Position numbers and translations under genes: made by a program
The notes under the pieces: model-generated
The model's input: only the letters and a program-made list of their open reading frames with translations
Told to the model about the DNA's origin: nothing
The model's database searches: none
Part shown: in pieces, positions 1 through 5,367 of the stretch
Position numbering within the stretch: position 1 is the stretch's first letter
Layout of the letters: every line of letters starts with the position of its first letter
Assembly (NCBI GenBank): GCA_946410395.1
Contig: CAMKAE010000017.1
Span: 1 to 18,650, forward strand
DNA length: 18,650 bases
Origin: an uncultured Clostridia bacterium
GTDB taxonomy: Bacteria > Bacillota > Clostridia > Christensenellales > Aristaeellaceae
Direction of reading: 5' to 3'

Positions 1-557
1 GTCTGGATGGTGCCGGAGGAGCCGGAGACATAGTTGATGTTCACCGCGCTGCCCTCGTAGGCCCGGGAATTATGCCGCGCGATGACGAGCGGCACGCCCA
101 GCGCGTGGGCGGTGGTCAGCGCCACCGGGATGCCCTTGGTCTCCATGGTCAGCACGAAGTCCGGCTCCTGCTCAAAGTAGGCCGTGGCGATGATCCGCCC
201 CATGTACGAGGTGATCTCCGGGCTGGAGAGCACGTCGCTGTAGTACAGGAAGCCTCCGGGCAGCACGCGCTCGGTGCCGCTCAGGTTGTTGCACAGCCCC
301 TGGATGTACTCCCGGGCCGCCTCCCTGCTCACCGTGCCGCGGTAGCGCACGCCGCCCGCCGCGCCGGTCACCGTCTCCAGCTCGCCGAGGCCGAAGTTTG
401 CCGTCACATCCCGCAGCAGGTCGATGTCCTCGCTCATGGTGCTCTTGGCGGCCCCGAAGAGGTCGCAGAAATGGGTCAGGGTGAAAATCCGGTTCGGGGA
501 ATCCGTCAGGATCTTCAGCATCGCGCTCATGCGCTCATTGCGCTTGATCTTGTCCAT
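1..557 (-). CDS. purR: Pur operon repressor PurR, N-terminal 185 residues (3' end cut by window edge)
   Basis: Gram-positive PurR is a DNA-binding repressor of purine synthesis and transport genes that senses PRPP through a phosphoribosyltransferase-like domain. The visible part starts MDKIKRNERMSAML. A winged-helix segment (about residues 1-70) includes a helix with AKSTMSEDIDLL, closely like the AKSSISEDL stretch of Bacillus PurR. Next come the family marks GAAGGVRY, RVLPGGFLYYSD, an ETKGIPVAL segment and a VNINYVSGSS block of the PRT-like fold; the PRPP-binding loop would lie beyond the window edge. The ATG at 557 has an AGAAGGAG ribosome binding site at 568-575. The gene is divergent from the GntR gene. 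A TATACT -10 at 621-626 and two PurBox-like sites suggest autoregulation. Identity is confident; the length is unknown because the gene leaves the window. Confidence 0.93.
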   Translation of the reverse strand, partial: MDKIKRNERMSAMLKILTDSPNRIFTLTHFCDLFGAAKSTMSEDIDLLRDVTANFGLGELETVTGAAGGVRYRGTVSREAAREYIQGLCNNLSGTERVLPGGFLYYSDVLSSPEITSYMGRIIATAYFEQEPDFVLTMETKGIPVALTTAHALGVPLVIARHNSRAYEGSAVNINYVSGSSGTIQ

Positions 558-620
558 TGCGGTGTCGCTCCTTCTCTGCCGATTCACCGACCGGCGATGT
601 CGTTTTGGGGCATCCCGCAG

Positions 621-649
621 AGTATACCATATTTTTCCGAATATTAAAA
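621..649 (-). promoter_or_regulatory. Probable sigma-A promoter of purR
   Basis: On the minus strand a TATACT -10 lies at 626-621. Seventeen bases further upstream (649-644) is TTTTAA, a poor -35 match. The poor -35 overlaps the region of the first PurBox-like site, which would suit a regulated promoter. The -10 is good and the -35 is inferred from spacing only. Confidence 0.5.
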
Positions 650-676
650 GAGGATCTTCTAAAAATGTTCGTTTAA
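633..676. promoter_or_regulatory. Inverted pair of PurBox-like sites (candidate PurR operator)
   Basis: The known Bacillus PurBox is AWWWCCGAACWWT, used as two inverted copies about 16-17 bases apart. Here 633-645 (core CCGAA at 637-641) matches 11 of 13 positions, and 664-676 on the other strand (core GTTCG at 667-671) also matches 11 of 13. The gap is 18 bases, one more than the classical spacing. The sites cover the spacer and upstream part of the purR promoter, so PurR autoregulation is the natural reading. The motif match is read directly; binding is inferred. Confidence 0.5.
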
Positions 677-804
677 TTTCTGTTCATCTGTTGCCCTCTA
701 CTGATCAAGGCCTGAATTGCTGCCATATTATTCCTGCTCCGCCTGATGCTGGCAGAACTGTTTCCGTTTTTTGACATTTTGCTTCAAAAACCGCTCGGAA
801 CCCC

Positions 805-833
805 TTGCGCAACCGCGGCTCTTGTACTAAAAT
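805..833 (+). promoter_or_regulatory. Possible promoter of the GntR-pepF operon
   Basis: TTGCGC (805-810) is followed after exactly 17 bases by TAAAAT (828-833). The -10 is good and the -35 matches only its first three bases. Transcription would begin near 840, just before the palindrome at 844-860. Confidence 0.4.
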
Positions 834-843
834 TGTATCCAAA

Positions 844-860
844 GTGCAGACAATGTGCAC
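844..860. promoter_or_regulatory. Palindrome GTGCA-N7-TGCAC, candidate GntR operator
   Basis: Two perfect 5-base inverted half-sites, GTGCA at 844-848 and TGCAC at 856-860, lie directly downstream of the putative start of transcription and before the ribosome binding site of the GntR/FCD gene. FCD-type regulators are dimers that bind short palindromes and often repress their own genes, so this is a plausible autoregulatory operator. The short half-sites could also arise by chance. Confidence 0.4.
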
Positions 861-898
861 GCTGCGCTTTCAATCCACCTGACAAAGGAGGATGCCGT

Positions 899-1594
899 AT
901 GATGAATCAGATCACCTTTCAGCCGCTGATGGAGAGCAGGCCCATCCGGGAAGTGGCCTATGAGGTGCTCAAGCACGCCATTATTACCGGCGAGATCCCC
1001 GCAGGGGAGCGCATTGTGGAGACCGAATACGCCGACCGCCTGCACATCAGCCGCACGCCCCTGCGGGAAGCCCTGCGCAAGCTCGAGCGCGACGGCCTGG
1101 TGGAGTATGTGATGCGCCGCGGCGTGGTGGTGCGGGCCTTCACGCTCGATGACGTGGAGGAGATCTACACCATCCGCAACGCCCTGGAGATGCTGACCCT
1201 GCCGGCCATCATCGCCAAGGCCACGGCGGACGACCTCGCGGATCTGCGGGCCCAGCTCTCGGAGATGGACGCGATGGTGGCCGCCGGGGACATCGAGCAG
1301 CTCTCCCCCCTGGCCCGGCAGTTCCACACCCGGCTGACCGCGACGTCCCGGCAGAACCGGATCCTGCGGGTCATCGAGGGACAGGACGAATACATCCGCC
1401 GCTTCTCCGCCATGGCCATCCGCCAGGAGAGCCGCCTGCAGGAGGCGCACCAGGAGCACCACCGGCTGGTGGACTATGTGGAGGCAAAGGACCTGAAGGC
1501 CTTCACCGAGCTGATGCGGCACCACATCGACGAGAGCAAGCGCAACTGCCTGGCCGCCCTGGCCGAGCAGCAGCGCCATCAGAACAGAGACTGA
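899..1594 (+). CDS. GntR-family transcriptional regulator, FCD (FadR) subfamily
   Basis: This is a 231-residue one-component regulator. An N-terminal winged helix (about residues 13-81) has the family signature AIITGEIPAGERI, then RTPLREALRKLERDGLV and RRGVVV. A C-terminal all-helical FCD ligand domain (about 87-217) follows, with candidate metal-binding histidines at H143 (QFHTRL), H187/H188 and H209/H210. FCD proteins usually sense organic acids or sugars; the effector cannot be read here. The ATG at 899 has an ideal AAAGGAGG at 884-891 with a 7-base spacer; a second in-frame ATG follows at 902. It lies 13 bases before pepF and almost certainly shares its transcript, so it may control the peptidase gene as well as itself. 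Confidence 0.93.
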   Translation: MMNQITFQPLMESRPIREVAYEVLKHAIITGEIPAGERIVETEYADRLHISRTPLREALRKLERDGLVEYVMRRGVVVRAFTLDDVEEIYTIRNALEMLTLPAIIAKATADDLADLRAQLSEMDAMVAAGDIEQLSPLARQFHTRLTATSRQNRILRVIEGQDEYIRRFSAMAIRQESRLQEAHQEHHRLVDYVEAKDLKAFTELMRHHIDESKRNCLAALAEQQRHQNRD

Positions 1595-1607
1595 GGAGGA
1601 CGCACGC

Positions 1608-3365
1608 ATGAATGACCGCTGGGACCTTTCTTTCCTTTATCAGAGCTTTGAGGATCCGGCCTTCCTGCGGGACCTGGAGCAGCTGAGCGCGGACATCGAC
1701 GCCATGGAGAACACCCTGAAGCAGGAGGGTCTCGCGCCCCGGGAGCGCCTGGAGCGCCTGATGGACGCCGACGAGGCCCTCTCCGCCCGGACGGACCGCC
1801 TCTGGTCCTTCGTGGGCATGACCCTGGCCACCGACGCGACCAATGAGACCGCCGCCCGCTATGACGACAAGCTGTCGCTGCTGGGCAACCGCATGCGCCT
1901 GGTGAGCTCCGCCGTCGTCCGCTTTGTGGGCGGGCTGGAGGACCTGGATGCGGTGATCGCCTCCTCCCCGAAGCTGCAGGCCGTGGCCTTCGCGCTGCGG
2001 GAGATGGCCCAGGAGTACCGCCACACCCTGCCCGAGGCGCTCGAGCCCTGGATGCTGGACATGCAGCTCTCCGGCGGCAGCGCCTTCAGCCAGCTGCGGG
2101 ACAAGCTCGACGCGGGCCATCTGGTGGACTACCGCGGAGAGCAGCTGCCCCTGGCCGCCGTGCGGGGCCTGGCCTACGACCCGGATCCCGCCGTGCGCAG
2201 GGACGCATACGAGGCGGAAATCGCATCTTACAAGAAGATCGAGCTCCCCATGAGCTACTGCCTCAACAGCATTAAGATGGAAGCCCGCACGCTGGCCCGC
2301 GCCCGCGGCTACGCGGATGTGCTGGACATGACCCTGCAGCAGAGCCGCATGGACCGGGAAACCCTGGACGCCATGCTGGGCGCCATCCGGGAATACCTGC
2401 CCCACTTCCGCCGCTACCTGCGCGCCAAGGCGAAGCTGCTGGGGCACGCAGACGGCCTGCCCTTCTATGATCTCTTTGCCCCGGTGGGAAAGGACGGCAA
2501 AACCTACACGGTCGAGGAGGCCCGGGAGATCCTGGCCGCGGAGTTCAGCAAGTTCAACCCGGAGATGGCCGCCTTCATGCAGCACGCCTTCGACGCGCGC
2601 TGGATCGACCTGTATCCGCGGGAGGGAAAGAGCGGCGGCGCCTTCTGCGCCGGGATCCACTGCGAGGACCGCTCCACGGTGCTGACCAATTTCCAGGGCT
2701 CCTTCTCCGACATCAGCACCCTGGCCCATGAGCTGGGCCACGCCTGGCACAACCGCTGCCTGGCCGGTCTGCCCTATGCGCTGATCTACGTGCCCATGCA
2801 GCTGGCGGAGACCGCCTCCATCTTCAACGAAACCGTTCTGGCCTGGCAGGTGCTCTCCCACGCCGCGCCCGAACAGGAGCTGGCCGTGCTCGAGAGCGGC
2901 CTGATGGAAGCCACCCAGACCGTGGTGGACATCTACTCCCGCTATCTCTTCGAGACCGAGGTCATCGACACCCGCGCCGACCACGCGATGAGCGTGGAGG
3001 AGCTGAAGGCCGCCATGCTCCGCGCGCAGGACGCCTCCTACGGCGACGGTCTGGACAAGGACGTCCGCCATCCCTACATGTGGGCCTGCAAGAGCCACTA
3101 CTACTCCTCCGGCCTGAACTTCTACAACTTCCCCTATGCCTTCGGCCTGCTGTTCGGCAAGGGCGTCTTCGCGCGCTGGCTGGAGAAGGGCGAGGCCTTC
3201 GTGCCGGAGTACAACGCCCTGCTGCGCGCCTGCGGCTCCGCCGACATCGCCGACGTGGCCGCCCGGGTGGGCATCGACGTGCGCAGCGCCGACTTCTGGC
3301 GCTCGTCCCTGGAGGTCATCCGCAAGGACATCGACCGCTTCTGCGAGCTGGCGCAGCACTGCTGA
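1608..3365 (+). CDS. pepF: M3 family oligoendopeptidase F
   Basis: This is a 585-residue zinc metallopeptidase of family M3 (PepF group), close to the usual length of about 600. Such enzymes cleave short peptides, normally in the cytosol, in peptide turnover and nutrition. The zinc site is HELGH, with H374, E375 and H378. The third ligand is probably E401 in AETASIFNE, 27 residues after H374 as expected for M3. Family blocks further on include the stretch around KSHYYSSGLNFYNFPYAFG. There is no signal peptide. The ATG at 1608 is preceded by AGGAGG at 1594-1599, which overlaps the stop of the GntR gene. The pair forms a two-gene operon ending in a strong terminator. Pairing with a GntR/FCD regulator is not a standard pepF context. 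Confidence 0.95.
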   Translation: MNDRWDLSFLYQSFEDPAFLRDLEQLSADIDAMENTLKQEGLAPRERLERLMDADEALSARTDRLWSFVGMTLATDATNETAARYDDKLSLLGNRMRLVSSAVVRFVGGLEDLDAVIASSPKLQAVAFALREMAQEYRHTLPEALEPWMLDMQLSGGSAFSQLRDKLDAGHLVDYRGEQLPLAAVRGLAYDPDPAVRRDAYEAEIASYKKIELPMSYCLNSIKMEARTLARARGYADVLDMTLQQSRMDRETLDAMLGAIREYLPHFRRYLRAKAKLLGHADGLPFYDLFAPVGKDGKTYTVEEAREILAAEFSKFNPEMAAFMQHAFDARWIDLYPREGKSGGAFCAGIHCEDRSTVLTNFQGSFSDISTLAHELGHAWHNRCLAGLPYALIYVPMQLAETASIFNETVLAWQVLSHAAPEQELAVLESGLMEATQTVVDIYSRYLFETEVIDTRADHAMSVEELKAAMLRAQDASYGDGLDKDVRHPYMWACKSHYYSSGLNFYNFPYAFGLLFGKGVFARWLEKGEAFVPEYNALLRACGSADIADVAARVGIDVRSADFWRSSLEVIRKDIDRFCELAQHC

Positions 3366-3378
3366 GCCCGCTCCTTCC

Positions 3379-3408
3379 CTGCTCTCCCGCGCGGAGAGCA
3401 GTTTTTTT
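3379..3408 (+). terminator. Rho-independent terminator after pepF
   Basis: A perfect 9-bp stem, CTGCTCTCC (3379-3387) with GGAGAGCAG (3393-3401), has a 5-base loop and is followed by seven T (3402-3408). It starts 14 bases after the pepF stop codon. Confidence 0.93.
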
Positions 3409-3427
3409 CGGAAAAATCCAAAAAAAC

Positions 3428-3453
3428 TGTAACCTTTCTCCCGCCCCGCGGAT
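3428..3453 (+). promoter_or_regulatory. Possible ECF-sigma-type promoter before the secreted protein gene
   Basis: TGTAACC at 3428-3434, preceded by an A-run, resembles the TGTAAC or TGAAAC -35 element recognised by extracytoplasmic-function sigma factors in Firmicutes. CGGAT follows after 15 bases (3449-3453), near the place of the expected CG-starting -10, and CGGTC sits further on at 3458-3462. No sigma-A promoter stands out here. GTAAC (3429-3433) and GTTAC (3454-3458) also form an inverted repeat. The assignment is tentative because the -10 fits poorly. Confidence 0.3.
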
Positions 3454-3466
3454 GTTACGGTCGAGA

Positions 3467-3483
3467 GGTCTGAAAAGCAGACC
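3467..3483 (+). other. Small hairpin in the leader of the secreted protein gene
   Basis: GGTCT (3467-3471) pairs with AGACC (3479-3483) around a 7-base loop, and CCCC/GGGG (3503-3506 / 3510-3513) could form a second tiny hairpin before the ribosome binding site at 3524-3530. No known riboswitch class is recognised. The hairpins may only shape a stable leader. Confidence 0.3.
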
Positions 3484-3537
3484 GTCAGACACAGTGCATC
3501 CGCCCCGAAGGGGCCGGCAAAAGAAAGGGGTATCACC

Positions 3538-4053
3538 ATGACGAACACTTCCACCGCAAAGCGCATCGCCACGATTCTTCTCACCCTGGTTCTCCTCTTC
3601 TCCATGAACCTCTTCGTGATCCGCACCGCCCGCGCCGAGGGGACGACCTACACCGCCACCTTCCAGATCGATGTCCACCGGAACTGGATCAAGTCGAAGT
3701 ATGGCGTCACCGTCTACCTGGACGGCGTGGTGGTGGAGCATGTCAAGCACGGCGACATGATCACCTTCGGCGCGACGCTGACCGACGGCTGGCATGAGCT
3801 GCGCTTTGTCCCCGGCAAGTCCAAAGCCGAAACCCGCACCTGGAAGATCGGTTATCTCCAGGAGGGCGCCGTGGTGACCTGCACCCTGAAAACCCACAGC
3901 AAGGACATTGAGATCCTGAAGAGCGACATCACCGATGCCGCCGGCAACCACATCACCTTCTCCCAGGATCGTGACAAGGACACGATGGGCCAGGTCGTGG
4001 ACATCGCCGGCAAGGCCCTCGCCATCTGGCTCAAAGCCCAGCTTGGCAGCTGA
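3538..4053 (+). CDS. Small secreted beta-rich protein of unknown function
   Basis: The product has 171 residues. The N-terminus is a clear signal peptide: charged start, hydrophobic core at about residues 10-28, and an ARA-E site suggesting cleavage after A33. The mature part (about 35-130) alternates short hydrophobic strands and contains SKYGVTVYLDGVVV, a HGD turn, and a WHELRFV strand. This pattern recalls small PEGA-like beta-sandwich domains of clostridial surface proteins, though that is a pattern impression and not a firm family call. A more polar segment and a short helix (about 150-169) finish it. The ATG at 3538 follows AAAGGGG (3524-3530). It sits just upstream of the ECF sigma operon in the same direction but has its own leader and probably its own weak terminator. 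No function can be assigned. Confidence 0.8.
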   Translation: MTNTSTAKRIATILLTLVLLFSMNLFVIRTARAEGTTYTATFQIDVHRNWIKSKYGVTVYLDGVVVEHVKHGDMITFGATLTDGWHELRFVPGKSKAETRTWKIGYLQEGAVVTCTLKTHSKDIEILKSDITDAAGNHITFSQDRDKDTMGQVVDIAGKALAIWLKAQLGS

Positions 4054-4072
4054 TCGCCCCTTTGTCCGCACG

Positions 4073-4107
4073 GCGGCAGTCCCTGCATCGGGCTGCCGCT
4101 GTTTGCG
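4073..4107 (+). terminator. Weak hairpin, possible terminator after the secreted protein gene
   Basis: GCGGCAG (4073-4079) plus CCC (4081-4083) pairs with GGG (4090-4092) plus CTGCCGC (4093-4099), with one bulged T at 4080 and a 6-base loop. Only a short, interrupted T run follows, so termination is probably partial. Confidence 0.4.
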
Positions 4108-4116
4108 CGGATGGTC

Positions 4117-4146
4117 TTGTCGTACCCCTCCCCTGTGTGCTATAAT
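4117..4146 (+). promoter_or_regulatory. Sigma-A promoter of the ECF sigma operon
   Basis: TTGTCG (4117-4122) and a perfect TATAAT (4141-4146) are 18 bases apart. The operon therefore appears to be transcribed at least partly by the housekeeping sigma factor and not only by its own product. Confidence 0.7.
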
Positions 4147-4192
4147 CGGGCCAGAAAGCACGCGAGGGGGGATCCATATCAACGGCGTTCAC

Positions 4193-4726
4193 ATGACCGA
4201 CGCGGAGCTGACGGAGGCCTACCGGAAATACTGTGACATGGTCTATCGCATCGCGCTGGTACAAACCAAAAGCCAGGCCCAGGCCGAAGACATCCAGCAG
4301 GACGTCTTCCTGGCCCTGGTGCGCTATTCGGACCGGATCCGCGACGAGGAACACCTGAAGGCCTGGCTGATCCGCGTGACGCAGAACGCCTGCAGGAAAC
4401 ACTTCCGCAGTCTGTGGATCAAGCTCACCGTCCTCTACGACGACACGCTCCGGAAAGAGCAGGAAACCGACGGTGACGGCATGGCCGTCCAGGCCGGCAC
4501 GGTCTCCCCGGATCCCACGGAGGCCGAGGATGACGCGCTGGTCCTGCGGGAAAACGTGGAACGGCTGCCGGAGAAGAGCCGGAACGTGATCCACCTGTTC
4601 TACTATGAGGAGATGTCTGTCCGGGAGATCGCCCGCTGCACCGGCCTCACGGAGCAGAATGTCAAGACCCGGCTGTCCCGGGCGAGGGATCAGCTGCGGC
4701 AGATGATGGGAGGGCCGCCGTCATGA
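4193..4726 (+). CDS. ECF (sigma-70 family) RNA polymerase sigma factor
   Basis: This 177-residue protein has region 2 at about residues 8-75 (AEDIQQDVFLALVRY, then LKAWLIRVTQNACRKHFR) and region 4 at about 115-170 (LPEKSRNVIHLFYYEEMSVREIA, then TEQNVKTRLSRARDQL, the HTH that reads the -35). Such factors redirect RNA polymerase to a small regulon when released from an anti-sigma factor. The stop overlaps the start of the next gene (ATGA at 4723-4726), so the two are translationally coupled. Start choice is uncertain: the ATG at 4193 has no ribosome binding site at normal distance. A G-rich Shine-Dalgarno-like run (4164-4171) instead sits 6 bases before an in-frame ATC at 4178. Confidence 0.93.
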   Translation: MTDAELTEAYRKYCDMVYRIALVQTKSQAQAEDIQQDVFLALVRYSDRIRDEEHLKAWLIRVTQNACRKHFRSLWIKLTVLYDDTLRKEQETDGDGMAVQAGTVSPDPTEAEDDALVLRENVERLPEKSRNVIHLFYYEEMSVREIARCTGLTEQNVKTRLSRARDQLRQMMGGPPS

Positions 4727-5367
4727 GCGAAGCAAACAAGCCAAAACGAAGCACATATCAGCGGGAGATGGACGCGGTTCACCTCTCAAAGGACAAGGCC
4801 GATGAAACCCTCCGGCTGATGCTGGAGAAGAACGTCGAGGTGCATGCCCGGCAAGAAAAATCCCGCAAGCCCCGCAGGACGGTCTGGCTGGCCTCCTTTG
4901 CGGCGGCCGCGGCCGTCCTGGTGATGGCGGTGGTGCTGCTGCGCGGAGGCCCAGCGTTGAGCTGGGGCAGCGTGCGGATGCGGAGCCTGCCCCTGTCCGG
5001 GGTCCGGGGCGAAGAAACCGTGCCTGCCTCCTTCCGGGACGTGTTCGGCACAGACCCGGAGACCTTTTTCCCCGGCTGGACCGTCGTCTCCGAGACTGCA
5101 GACCCCACAGGCCGGGAGTCTCGGCTGACCCTGAAGCACGGCGATGCCGAGCTGCGCGCCACGGTGAGCGAAGCGGAGCCGGCGCTGTCCGCCGCCCTGA
5201 CGCGGGACGGCGTTCCTGAAGCGGATGGCGTCCGGTACAACCGGGATCCGGACGACGGCACCCTGTACGCCCAATGCATGTTGCACGGCCGCTATGTGAT
5301 CTTCCAATCCGATCAGTTAACGGAGAATGCCTTCACCGAAGCCGTCAGGAGCGTGACGGGCTCATGA
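4723..5367 (+). CDS. Probable single-pass anti-sigma factor
   Basis: This 214-residue protein is coupled to the ECF sigma gene by an ATGA overlap and to the next gene by another. It has a charged cytoplasmic N-terminus (about 1-52) with a helix around residues 14-36 that could hold the sigma factor, one transmembrane segment (about 54-73, preceded by KSRKPRR), and an outside domain of about 140 residues. Topology and position match membrane anti-sigma factors. No zinc-binding HxxxCxxC motif is present, so it is not the ZAS type. The outer domain (strands such as ESRLTLKHGDAELRATV and GRYVIFQS) belongs to no family recognised here. Function is inferred from context and topology. Confidence 0.72.
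   Translation: MSEANKPKRSTYQREMDAVHLSKDKADETLRLMLEKNVEVHARQEKSRKPRRTVWLASFAAAAAVLVMAVVLLRGGPALSWGSVRMRSLPLSGVRGEETVPASFRDVFGTDPETFFPGWTVVSETADPTGRESRLTLKHGDAELRATVSEAEPALSAALTRDGVPEADGVRYNRDPDDGTLYAQCMLHGRYVIFQSDQLTENAFTEAVRSVTGS

Larger units (their letters stand above)
558..898. other. Divergent intergenic region between purR and the GntR gene
   Basis: This 341-base stretch is more AT-rich than its flanks and holds no convincing gene. It contains the purR promoter and PurBox-like pair (621-676), a weak GntR-gene promoter (805-833), a palindrome (844-860) and the ribosome binding site at 884-891. Apart from an isolated TTGACA at 771-776 without a matching -10, nothing is recognisable between about 680 and 800. 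Confidence 0.7.

Noticed and set aside
771..776. Perfect TTGACA as a -35 element for the GntR gene
   Set aside because: No acceptable -10 sequence lies 15-19 bases downstream; the TAAAAT at 828-833 is too far away.
1503..3626. Long open frame on the minus strand opposite pepF
   Set aside because: It is antisense to a clear M3 peptidase, with low-complexity His/Gly/Val-rich translation and no start signal. Such frames are common in GC-rich DNA.
4723..4950. Zinc-binding anti-sigma (ZAS, HxxxCxxC) domain in the middle gene of the sigma operon
   Set aside because: The cytoplasmic N-terminus has no cysteine and no HxxxCxxC motif, so only a non-zinc anti-sigma role is possible.
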